Shown here one piece after another: positions 1 to 7,180 of a stretch of DNA of 11,123 nucleotides. The translations under genes and the position numbers were made by a program. This DNA comes from Pseudomonadota bacterium (GTDB lineage: Bacteria > Pseudomonadota > Alphaproteobacteria > Rhizobiales > Xanthobacteraceae): the NCBI GenBank assembly GCA_023390955.1, contig JAEWBW010000577.1:1-11123 (forward strand), given 5' to 3'. The notes below the pieces were generated by a model. That model was given only the letters and a program-made list of their open reading frames with translations, had not been told where the DNA came from and did no database searches. The first letter of the stretch is position 1, and the number at the start of each line of letters is the position of its first letter.

Positions 1-474
1 GATCTCGACCGCGTCCTCAATTTGAACGTCAAGGGTACCGTCTGGTTCTTCCAGACATTCGGCCGCATCATGGTCGCGCAGAAGGGCGGCAGCATCATTG
101 CGTGCTCTTCAATGCGCGCGGTGACGATCGAGCCCGGCCTTGCCGTCTATGGCGCGAGCAAGGCGGCGATCGGCCTCCTGGTGAAGGGCTTTGCCTCCGA
201 GGTCGGACATGCCGGCGTCCGCGTCAACGCGATCGCGCCGAGTATTGTCGAGACCGCGCTGACCGAACCTTTCAAGCAGCGCCCCGACATCTACAATCTC
301 TATGCCGGCCATACCGTGTTCAACCGCTGGAGCAGCTCCGACGAAGTGGCGACGGCCGTGGCCTATCTCGCCTCGGATGCAGCGAGCTATGTCAGCGGCA
401 GCACGATGTTCGTCGACGGCGGCTGGACGGCGGTCGACGGTCCGCCGACGGGTCTGACGCAGCTGCACAAGTAG
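1..474 (+). CDS. SDR family oxidoreductase, 5'-truncated by window edge
   Basis: This is the C-terminal 157 residues of a classical short-chain dehydrogenase/reductase, an NAD(P)-dependent alcohol/ketone oxidoreductase acting in the cytoplasm. The reading frame is open from base 1. The family is usually about 250 residues, so roughly 95 N-terminal residues, including the Rossmann TGxxxGxG motif, lie outside the window. In visible numbering the catalytic set is complete: Asn9 (LNLNVKG), Ser37 (ACSSM), Tyr50 and Lys54 (YGASK). After these come the usual RVNAIAPSIVET segment and the C-terminal VSGSTMFVDGGW signature. The stop is TAG at 472-474, and the convergent gene on the other strand ends only 8 bp further on. 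The substrate cannot be predicted from this fragment. Family assignment is very sure. Confidence 0.95.
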   Translation, partial: DLDRVLNLNVKGTVWFFQTFGRIMVAQKGGSIIACSSMRAVTIEPGLAVYGASKAAIGLLVKGFASEVGHAGVRVNAIAPSIVETALTEPFKQRPDIYNLYAGHTVFNRWSSSDEVATAVAYLASDAASYVSGSTMFVDGGWTAVDGPPTGLTQLHK

Positions 475-482
475 GCGGCGAT

Positions 483-1181
483 CTAGTCTGCAAAGCCCAC
501 GCGCTGGCGCAGCTCCTTGTGGCCTGCGCCGGTCAGCAGCGCGATCAGCGCAGCCGCTTCCCTTGGATGCGCCGCCCGCGCGGTCACGCCTGCCGTGTAC
601 ATCGTGATGAGCTCGCAGCCCGCCGGCAGTGATCCCGACAACGCGATGCCGTCGGTCGCGATGATTTCGGTAGCTTGGGTGCATCCGATCGGCCGTGCGG
701 CAGTGGACTGCGCGAGCTCACGCATTGCGGTCGCGCCGTTCGGGAAGATCTTCAGGCGCGCGTCGACCTCATCGGCGATGCCCAGCTGATCCAGCACCTT
801 TGCAACGTGCTGTCCCGCTGTCGAAGCCTTGGTGTCAGGGACATAGATCGCATCGGCGTGGCGCAGCACCTCGCGCAGGTCGGCAGCTGTCTTCACCGTC
901 ACCTTGGGATCGCGGTTGCGAACCGCGAGCGCGGTCTCGACCCGGCCGACATCCGAGATAGAGGAGGGGATGACGAGGTTTTCCCCGGCGAGTTTTGCGA
1001 GGAGGGCCTGTGTCAGGATGACGAGATCCGCCGGTGCGCCGGCGCGGAGCTTGTCAGCCATGATGCCGACTGCGCCGAACTCGCCATCGACGGCAAAGCC
1101 GGTTTGCGTCTTCAAGGGCTCACTGACGCCGCGCACCAGGCCGTGCGCTGCGCCGCCGCTCAGGATGTGCAAGGTCGTCAC
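483..1181 (-). CDS. ModA-like substrate-binding domain protein without signal peptide
   Basis: A 232-residue protein with the type II periplasmic-binding fold of the molybdate-binding ModA family. Recognisable ModA-like pieces are the first strand LHILSGGAAHGL (4-15), GAPADLVILTQ (48-58) and SDVGRVETALAVR (76-88). The start is GTG at 1181-1179, supported by a GGAG Shine-Dalgarno 8 nt upstream. It overlaps the stop of the preceding molybdopterin subunit in a GTGA, so translational coupling is likely. ModA normally has a cleavable signal peptide. Here the protein begins directly at the first beta strand, and the upstream in-frame codons lie inside the neighbouring gene and encode nothing hydrophobic, so a cytoplasmic location is inferred. 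No ModB/ModC transporter genes are in the window. It might bind molybdate or another oxyanion, or the substrate of the adjacent enzyme; its role is unknown. The fold is fairly sure and the ligand unsure. Confidence 0.85.
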   Translation of the reverse strand: MTTLHILSGGAAHGLVRGVSEPLKTQTGFAVDGEFGAVGIMADKLRAGAPADLVILTQALLAKLAGENLVIPSSISDVGRVETALAVRNRDPKVTVKTAADLREVLRHADAIYVPDTKASTAGQHVAKVLDQLGIADEVDARLKIFPNGATAMRELAQSTAARPIGCTQATEIIATDGIALSGSLPAGCELITMYTAGVTARAAHPREAAALIALLTGAGHKELRQRVGFAD

Positions 1182-3304
1182 GGCGCAAGCTCCATGGCCG
1201 CGATGATCCGGTCGCGGGTGATCGGCAGGTCGCAGACGCGCACGCCGAGGCAGTCGAACACTGCATTGGCTATGGCGGCGGTGACGGGGCCGTGCGCGGC
1301 TTCACCGGCGCCGACCGGCGCGATCTCCGGCCGCTGGATGATCACGACGTCTACCGCGGGCACCTCGCTGAAAGTGAGGATCGGATAATCGGTCCATGAC
1401 GTCGAGGTGATGCGGGTGCGGTCGAAGCGGACGCGCTCCTTCAGGACCCAGCTCGTGGCCTGGATCGCGCCGCCCTCGATCTGATTGGTCACGCCATCGG
1501 GATTGATGGCCTCGCCGACATCGACCGCCAGTGTCAATTTCTTCACGCGGATATCGTCCTCTCCCTCGATCTCCGCGATCGCGGCACAATAGGCGCCCAT
1601 CCCCTTGTAACGGGCAAAGGCGATGCCGTAGCCGGTCCCGGCCCTCTTCTCCGGCTTCCATTTGGCGCGGCTTGCGACGGCGCGGATCACGTCGCGGGCC
1701 CGCTCGTCGCGCAGATGGCGCAGGCGGAACTCAACGGGATCCTCGCCACGTGCAGCCGCGATCTCGTCGATCATGGATTCGATCGCAAACACATTGCCTT
1801 GGCCGCCGAGCGTTCGCAGCGCCGAGGTGCGGACCGGCATGGTCAGCAACCGGTGGCTCTCGATCGTCCAGGCGGGGAAATCGTAGAGCGGGATCGAGTT
1901 GCGGTCGCCGCCTCCGCCATTGGCCGCGGGCGGATTGGACGAGATCATGCGGGGGAAGGGATTTTCGATTTCGGTTCCCGCGAGCAGTGCCGGCTGCGCG
2001 GCGCGTCCCGGCCGTGCCACGTGCCCATTGCTCCAGATCGCGTGCCGCCAGCCGATGATCTCGCCTGTCGCATCGAGGTCGGCCTCGACATCGACCGCCA
2101 TGGCCGGGCCGAACGGTCCGTGGGTCATCTCGTCATGCCGCGACCACTGCACCCGCACCGGACGGCCGCCGGCTGCCTTTGCCAGCAGCACCGCATCGAG
2201 CGCGACGTCGTCAGCCGCATTGTGTCCGTAGCAGCCGGCGCCTTCCATATGGGCGACGGTGATGTGATCCGGGGGCATCCTCAGCACGAGCGCGAGATCG
2301 GCGCGCAGCAGATAGACGCCCTGGCTATGGGTCCAGATCTGCACCCGGTCGCCGTCCCATTGCGCCATGGCGCAGGACGGCCCGATCGAGGCGTGCGCGA
2401 TGTAGGGGCGGGTGAACTGGCGGCGGATGGTGCGCGCTGCGGGCGGCGTACCTGCAGACGTTCTGCTGTCGATGACCGTCGTCTCGACCGGCTGGCTCTT
2501 CAAAAAGGCCGCCAGATCGTCCTCGTCCGGCAATGCTTCACCGGCCGACCATTGCGCACCCTTGCGCAGCGCCGTCAGCGCGGTTTCCGCACCGTCCTCG
2601 GTCTCGCTGACGACGCCCGTAAAATTGCCATCCCGCGCGATGGCGATAAGGCCCGGTACGGCGCGGGCGGCCGCATCATCAAGCGCGATGAGCTTTGCGC
2701 CGGAAATCTCGGGCCGCAGCACGCGGCCATGCAGCATGCCTTGCAGAGGCCTGTCATGAATGAAGCGCGGGTGAGCGAACACCTTGTCCGGAATGTCGAT
2801 GCGCTGGACCGGCTGACCCGCGAGCTTGCGCGCATCCGCCGATTTTGCGACGGCATCTGCCGTGGCATCCCGGTCAAGGGAGACGTCGCCGGCAAGCTCC
2901 CAATAGCTGGTGCTGACATTGCCGGGACCCGCAACCGTGCCGTCGGCGATTGCGAGGCTGGATGCTTCGACGCCGAGCCGGTCCGACGCCGCAGCGAGGA
3001 AGATGCCGCGCACCTCGGCGCAGACGTGCCGCAACGCGCGACCGGATTGCTGGATCGAGAGACTGCCGGAGGTGACGCCCTCATTAGGACTGGCGGCGGT
3101 CGTGGCGCGGATCATCTCGATCCGGCTGATATCGACGTCGAGCTCATCAGCGGCGATCTGCGCCAGCGCGGTGACGATGCCCTGGCCGATCTCGACCTTG
3201 CCGGGCGAAATCGCGACGCGGCCGTCGGCTCCAATCTTCACCCAGGACGACAGCTTTGGATTAGCGACGAGGCTGACCGGCAATTGCGGAAGGGGAGTGT
3301 TCAT
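1178..3304 (-). CDS. Xanthine dehydrogenase-family molybdopterin-binding large subunit (IorB/NicB-like)
   Basis: A 708-residue molybdenum hydroxylase catalytic subunit that inserts a water-derived hydroxyl into an aldehyde or (hetero)aromatic substrate. An N-terminal cofactor-binding segment (1-170, with KVEIGQGIVTALAQIAADEL at 36-55) precedes the a/b-hammerhead domain (about 174-255), the order seen in IorB/NicB-type subunits. Next come GAGCYGHNAADD (355-366), ALRTLGGQGN (495-504; Arg497 matches the active-site Arg of xanthine dehydrogenase) and GAGEAAHGP (665-673; Glu668 is the catalytic Glu). I chose ATG 3304-3302 because the ATGA overlap with the [2Fe-2S] gene is typical and the 58 upstream residues are low-complexity read-through of that gene. 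There is a GGAG 11 nt upstream. It has no Tat signal and no C-terminal cytochrome c domains such as NicB carries, so its electron acceptor is not evident. It pairs with the adjacent [2Fe-2S] subunit. Confidence 0.93.
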   Translation of the reverse strand: MNTPLPQLPVSLVANPKLSSWVKIGADGRVAISPGKVEIGQGIVTALAQIAADELDVDISRIEMIRATTAASPNEGVTSGSLSIQQSGRALRHVCAEVRGIFLAAASDRLGVEASSLAIADGTVAGPGNVSTSYWELAGDVSLDRDATADAVAKSADARKLAGQPVQRIDIPDKVFAHPRFIHDRPLQGMLHGRVLRPEISGAKLIALDDAAARAVPGLIAIARDGNFTGVVSETEDGAETALTALRKGAQWSAGEALPDEDDLAAFLKSQPVETTVIDSRTSAGTPPAARTIRRQFTRPYIAHASIGPSCAMAQWDGDRVQIWTHSQGVYLLRADLALVLRMPPDHITVAHMEGAGCYGHNAADDVALDAVLLAKAAGGRPVRVQWSRHDEMTHGPFGPAMAVDVEADLDATGEIIGWRHAIWSNGHVARPGRAAQPALLAGTEIENPFPRMISSNPPAANGGGGDRNSIPLYDFPAWTIESHRLLTMPVRTSALRTLGGQGNVFAIESMIDEIAAARGEDPVEFRLRHLRDERARDVIRAVASRAKWKPEKRAGTGYGIAFARYKGMGAYCAAIAEIEGEDDIRVKKLTLAVDVGEAINPDGVTNQIEGGAIQATSWVLKERVRFDRTRITSTSWTDYPILTFSEVPAVDVVIIQRPEIAPVGAGEAAHGPVTAAIANAVFDCLGVRVCDLPITRDRIIAAMELAP

Positions 3305-3771
3305 GACGCTGCCAGCTCCGAAGCCGCGCGCATGACTGCCCGCACCATGCGGTTCTGGGCCGCGCAGCGACAGAGATTGCGATCGAGAGCGGCTCTCACT
3401 TCGGGCTCGGTCGGTGACGGATTTTGCCGCAGCAGCGCCGCCGCGCTCATCAGAATGCCTGGCACGCAATAGCCGCATTGCATCGCCTGCTCGGTGATGA
3501 AGGCGCGCTGCAGCGGATGTGGATGCTCGACTGTTCCGAGCCCTTCGATCGTGGTGATCTCCTTGTCGGCGACCGACCAGAGCGGCGTGTCACAGGCGGT
3601 GATCGCGTGGTCACCGACCATCACGAAGCAAGCGCCGCATTCACCGGCGCCGCAGCCGAAATGCGTACCACGCAAACCGAGCGGGCCGCGCAGTGCGGAA
3701 AGCAGCGTCTGATCGGGATCGGCGTCGACACTCGCATCGGCGCCGTTGAGCTTGAATCGAATGGTCGGCAT
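3301..3771 (-). CDS. [2Fe-2S] small subunit of molybdenum hydroxylase
   Basis: A 156-residue (2Fe-2S)-binding protein that carries electrons from the molybdenum site of the large subunit encoded immediately downstream. The N-terminal plant-type ferredoxin cluster is bound by Cys40, Cys45, Cys48 and Cys60 (CGAGECGAC then AC). The C-terminal helical-bundle cluster uses Cys99, Cys102, Cys134 and Cys136 (QCGYC and NLCRC). All eight cysteines are present and the length is normal. After CRC the sequence is AAQNRM, where most relatives have a Gly directly after the last Cys. The ATG at 3771-3769 lies 15 bp after the stop of the Bug receptor gene and has no purine-rich Shine-Dalgarno (the preceding bases are GCCTCCC), so reinitiation from the upstream gene is plausible. 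No FAD subunit (CoxM type) is in the window, so this is probably a two-subunit enzyme of the IorAB/NicAB kind. Confidence 0.95.
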   Translation of the reverse strand: MPTIRFKLNGADASVDADPDQTLLSALRGPLGLRGTHFGCGAGECGACFVMVGDHAITACDTPLWSVADKEITTIEGLGTVEHPHPLQRAFITEQAMQCGYCVPGILMSAAALLRQNPSPTEPEVRAALDRNLCRCAAQNRMVRAVMRAASELAAS

Positions 3772-3786
3772 GGGAGGCGTGCTGTC

Positions 3787-4758
3787 TCAGGACTTGTTGA
3801 ACTTCTTGACAACATCGCCCCATTTGACGATGTCGCCGCGAAGGAATTTATCGAATTCCTCCGGTGTCATGGACATGGGCACGGCACCTTGCTGGGACCA
3901 CAGCTTTTCGATGTCGGGCCGCTTCACGATCGCGTTCACGGCGGCGTTGAGCTTGTCGATGATCGGCTTGGGCGTTCCCGCCGGCGCCATCAGGCCGAGC
4001 CAGATCGTCGCCTCGTAACTTGCCACGCCGGCCTCGATTGCAGTTGGCACGTTCGGCAGCACGGAGGAGCGCTGCTTGCCTGTCGTCGCGAGCGCGCGGA
4101 CCTGGTTCTCGCCGATGTTCGGTGCCATCGCCGGCACCGCGTCGATCATCATCTGCACCTGTCCGCCGATCACGCCGCTGCGGGCTTCGCCGCTGTTGCG
4201 GTAGGGGACGTGAACCACGTCAATTCCGGCCAGGGCTTTGAACAGCTCGCCGGCCATGTGATAGGGCGTGCCCTGACCTGACGACGCATAGTTCAGCTTG
4301 CCGGGTTGCGATTTCGCAAGCGCGATGAACTCCGCGAGCGTCTTTGCCGCAACCTGCGGGTTCACGACGATGACGAGATCGGAATAGTTCACCGGTGCGA
4401 TCGGCGCGAGGTCACGCATCAGATCGTATTTGCGCTGGTCGGTCGTCAGCAGCGATTCATTCGCCGTCTGGGTGTTGGACATCATCAGCAGCGTGTAGCC
4501 GTCGGCCGGCGACTTCACCGCCTCCACCGTGCCGATCACGCCGCCCGCGCCGGTGCGGTTCTCGATCACGAAGGGCTGGCCAAAGCTCTCCTGGAGGCTT
4601 TGCCCGAGCAACCGCGCTGCAACATCGGCCGGTCCGCCGGCGCCGAAGGGAACGACGATCCGCACCGCATGCGAAGGATAGTCCTGAGCGAAACAGCCGG
4701 GTCCGGAGAATGAGATGAGCAGGCCGGCAGCCAGCGCCAGCAGAAACCTTCGGGTCAT
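3787..4758 (-). CDS. Bug/TctC-family tripartite tricarboxylate transporter solute-binding protein
   Basis: A 323-residue periplasmic binding protein of the Bug (TctC) family, which captures carboxylates and aromatic acids for TctAB-type carriers or for sensing. The N-terminus has MTRR, a hydrophobic core and a likely signal peptidase I site after Ala24 (CFA|QDYP). Family hallmarks follow: VRIVVPFGAGGPADVAAR (32-49), VIENRTGAGG, ADGYTLLM, YASSGQGTPYHMAGELF and HVPYRNSGEA. The length is standard. A strong GGAGG lies 7 nt upstream of the ATG, marking this as the first gene of the minus-strand operon. As with most Bug proteins, no TctA/TctB membrane subunits are next to it. Its place ahead of a molybdenum hydroxylase suggests that it recognises that enzyme's substrate or a precursor; this is inference. 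Confidence 0.95.
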   Translation of the reverse strand: MTRRFLLALAAGLLISFSGPGCFAQDYPSHAVRIVVPFGAGGPADVAARLLGQSLQESFGQPFVIENRTGAGGVIGTVEAVKSPADGYTLLMMSNTQTANESLLTTDQRKYDLMRDLAPIAPVNYSDLVIVVNPQVAAKTLAEFIALAKSQPGKLNYASSGQGTPYHMAGELFKALAGIDVVHVPYRNSGEARSGVIGGQVQMMIDAVPAMAPNIGENQVRALATTGKQRSSVLPNVPTAIEAGVASYEATIWLGLMAPAGTPKPIIDKLNAAVNAIVKRPDIEKLWSQQGAVPMSMTPEEFDKFLRGDIVKWGDVVKKFNKS

Positions 4759-4972
4759 ACGCCCACCTCCCGGATCTCGTTTTTGTTGGCGGCACTGTAG
4801 CGGCAGGCGGCGCGGACTGTCGACGCCCTATAAAGTTGAAAGACGCGGGAATATCGGCCGGTTTCCGCGTTGTTCCGGGGCGGAGAGGCCGCCAGCGAAT
4901 TGAGCAATTTGCATGGGCATTGGCGGATAAATGCCCTCGGCGGGCTGGTATTTTGATGTTACGAATTTGGCC
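4759..4972. promoter_or_regulatory. Divergent intergenic region with AT-rich palindrome
   Basis: This 214-bp spacer separates two divergently transcribed molybdoenzyme gene sets, so it must hold promoters for both directions unless transcription enters from elsewhere. Two stretches are AT-richer than the surroundings (about 4828-4855 and 4896-4965). The clearest element is the perfect inverted repeat AATTG-AG-CAATT at 4898-4909, the size of a transcription-factor half-site pair. On the plus strand, TTGAGC (4900-4905) and GATAAA (4925-4930) could be a weak -35/-10 pair with 19-bp spacing. If so, the transcript would start near or after the alternative ATG at 4931 and favour the ATG at 4973. 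No regulator gene is in the window. The promoter assignment is a guess; the palindrome is seen directly. Confidence 0.4.
4763..4771 (-). promoter_or_regulatory. Strong Shine-Dalgarno of the Bug receptor operon
   Basis: On the minus strand the sequence reads GGGAGGTGG, with the GGAGG core 7 nt before the ATG at 4758-4756. It is the best ribosome-binding site in this operon and confirms the start chosen for the solute-binding protein. Confidence 0.7.
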
Positions 4973-7063
4973 ATGAACCAGCACGCCAAGATCGAGATCC
5001 GCAACTCCACCTGTCCGCACGATTGCCCGTCAGCCTGCGGCCTCGACGTCGAGGTGATCGACGGCCGCAGCATCGGTCGGGTCCGCGGCTCCAAGAAGCA
5101 GACCTACACAGCGGGCGTCGTGTGCGCCAAGGTCGGCCGCTATGCCGAGCGCATCCATCATCCTGATCGGGTGACGTTCCCGATGCGCCGCATCGGGCCG
5201 AAGGGGTCGGGGCAGTTCGCGCGGATTACGTGGGACGAGGCGCTCGACGAGATTGCCGATCGCTTCAACGCAGCGGAGCGCGAGTTCGGCGCGGAGTCGG
5301 TCTGGCCTTATTACTATGCCGGCACGATGGGCATCGTCATGCGCGACGGGCTCAATCGCCTCACGCATGTGAAGAAATATTCACGCTTCTACCAGACCAT
5401 CTGCGCCAACGTCGCGCGCATCGGTTTCGCGATCGGCACCGGCAAGATCGCCGGCGCCGATCCACGCGAGATGGGGGTGTCCGACCTCGTGGTGATCTGG
5501 GGCACCAACCCCGTCAACACCCAGGTCAACGTGATGACGCACGCCACCCGTGCCCGCAAGGAGCGTGGTGCGAAGATCGCGGCGATCGACATCTACGACA
5601 ACGACACGATGAAGCAGGCTGACATCAAGATCATCCTGCGTCCCGGCACCGACGGCGCCTTCGCCTGCGGCGTCATGCATGTGCTGTTCCGCGACGGCTA
5701 CGCCGACCGCACCTATATGGACAAGTATACGGATTGCCCGGCCGAGCTCGAGGCACATTTGCAAACGCGCACGCCGGAATGGGCGTCCGCGATCTGCGGC
5801 GTGCCGGTCGCGGAGATCGAGGCATTCGCGAAGGCCGTCGGCGAGACCAAGCGTACCTTCTTCCGCTACGGTTATGGTTTTACGCGCAGCCGCAACGGTG
5901 CGACCCAGATGCATGCGGCGGTGTGCATTCCGGCGGTGACCGGCGCCTGGCAGTACGAGGGCGGCGGCGGCTTCTTCAACAATTACGCGCTGTGGCACTT
6001 CGACGAATCGATCATCGAAGGCCATGACCAGATCGACAAGAGCGTCCGCGCGCTCGACCAGTCCAAGATCGGCCGCATCCTCACCGGTGATGCCGATGCG
6101 CTGCAGGGCAGGGGCCCGGTCAAGGCGATGCTGATCCAGAATACCAACCCGGTGACGGTGGCGCCCGAGCAGGTGCTGGTCCGCCAAGGCTTTGCGCGCG
6201 AGGATCTGTTCGTGGCGGTGCACGAGCAGTTCATGACCGAGACGGCGCAGATGGCCGACATCGTGCTGCCGGCGACCATGTTCATGGAGCACGACGACCT
6301 CTATTATGGCGGTGGCCACCAGCACATCTCGGTCGGGCCAAAGCTGATCGACGCGCCCGGCGCGTGCCGCTCCAACCACGAGGTTCTGCAGGCGCTGGCG
6401 CCGCGGCTCGGCGCGCAGCATCGCGGTTTCGACATGACGCCGCGCGACCTGATCGATGCGACGCTGAAGCTGAGCAACCACGGCGACATCGCAGGCCTCG
6501 AGGCCGACGTCTGGCGCGACCTTCAGCCGGATTTCCGTACCTCGCATTATCTCGACGGCTTCGCCCATGCCGACAAGAAATTCCACTTCAAGGCCGACTG
6601 GGCCAATCCGCCCTTCGGGTTGAAGATGGGCGATATCGACAGTATGCCGTCGCTGCCGGACCATTGGGCGGTGATCGAGCAGGCCGACCAGGCTCACCCG
6701 TTCCGGCTGGCGACGAGCCCATCGCGCGGCTACCTCAACACCACCTTCAACGAGACGCCGTCCTCGCAGGCGCGCGAGGGCAAGCCGAGCGTGATGATCC
6801 ATCCGCTGGATGCGGCTTCGCTCGACATCGCTGATGGCGATGCGGTGACGCTCGGCAATACGCGCGGCGAGACCACGCTGATCGTAAAGCTGTTCGAGGG
6901 TGTGCGGCGCGGCGTGCTGGTCGCGGAGTCCGTGCATCCGAACAAGGACCATATCGGTGGCCGCGGCATCAACGTGTTGACCGGCGCCGAGGCGGTCGCA
7001 CCGATCGGCGGCGCGGCATTCCACGACAACAAGGTCTGGGTGCGGAAAGCCGCTGGCGTCTAA
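4973..7063 (+). CDS. Molybdopterin-dependent oxidoreductase, DMSO reductase superfamily (BisC/FdhA-like)
   Basis: A 696-residue bis-MGD molybdoenzyme. The N-terminus binds a [4Fe-4S] cluster through Cys14, Cys18, Cys22 and Cys51 (STCPHDCPSAC, then VVCAKVGRY). Next come LTHVKKYSRFYQTICANVAR, the DLVVIWGTNPVNTQVNVMTH cofactor-binding stretch (171-190) and the IVLPATMFMEHDD segment. The C-terminal dinucleotide-binding domain includes SPSRGYLNTTFNETPSS and HPLDAASLDIADGDAVTLGN. Cys144 (TICAN) is in the region where family members place the molybdenum ligand; I cannot confirm the alignment. There is no Tat signal, so it is probably cytoplasmic. I prefer ATG 4973, which gives a start just before the cluster motif. 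An in-frame ATG at 4931 would add 14 residues and has GGCGGA just upstream, so it is not excluded. No Fe-S or membrane partner subunit is adjacent. The substrate is unknown. Confidence 0.93.
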   Translation: MNQHAKIEIRNSTCPHDCPSACGLDVEVIDGRSIGRVRGSKKQTYTAGVVCAKVGRYAERIHHPDRVTFPMRRIGPKGSGQFARITWDEALDEIADRFNAAEREFGAESVWPYYYAGTMGIVMRDGLNRLTHVKKYSRFYQTICANVARIGFAIGTGKIAGADPREMGVSDLVVIWGTNPVNTQVNVMTHATRARKERGAKIAAIDIYDNDTMKQADIKIILRPGTDGAFACGVMHVLFRDGYADRTYMDKYTDCPAELEAHLQTRTPEWASAICGVPVAEIEAFAKAVGETKRTFFRYGYGFTRSRNGATQMHAAVCIPAVTGAWQYEGGGGFFNNYALWHFDESIIEGHDQIDKSVRALDQSKIGRILTGDADALQGRGPVKAMLIQNTNPVTVAPEQVLVRQGFAREDLFVAVHEQFMTETAQMADIVLPATMFMEHDDLYYGGGHQHISVGPKLIDAPGACRSNHEVLQALAPRLGAQHRGFDMTPRDLIDATLKLSNHGDIAGLEADVWRDLQPDFRTSHYLDGFAHADKKFHFKADWANPPFGLKMGDIDSMPSLPDHWAVIEQADQAHPFRLATSPSRGYLNTTFNETPSSQAREGKPSVMIHPLDAASLDIADGDAVTLGNTRGETTLIVKLFEGVRRGVLVAESVHPNKDHIGGRGINVLTGAEAVAPIGGAAFHDNKVWVRKAAGV

Positions 7064-7180
7064 ACGCAGGATTCGTCCCGCGAATTTGTGTCGAGGCGCT
7101 AACGCCGCAGATTGCGCTTGCGCTGATGCGCGGGTCTGCCGCAAATGTCCGCAACATCTTAGCCAACGGACGAGCAGGCC

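Noticed and set aside
1715..3472. A 585-codon open frame on the plus strand opposite the molybdopterin and [2Fe-2S] subunit genes.
   Set aside because: It has no recognisable motifs and an Arg/Asp/Gly-heavy composition. The opposite strand carries complete conserved domains.
3305..3478. A 58-residue N-terminal extension of the molybdopterin subunit.
   Set aside because: It is low-complexity Arg/Ser/Gly sequence read from inside the [2Fe-2S] gene. The ATG at 3304 gives a normal 4-bp overlap and the family's usual N-terminus.
3787..4758. Lipoprotein signal in the Bug receptor because of Cys22.
   Set aside because: The residues before Cys22 (SGPG) do not fit a lipobox, and an ordinary signal peptidase I site follows at FA|QD.
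7071..7085. Small hairpin ATTCG-TCCCG-CGAAT after the molybdoenzyme stop as a terminator.
   Set aside because: The stem is only 5 bp and no T-run follows. It is too weak to call, so the crotonase could still be co-transcribed.
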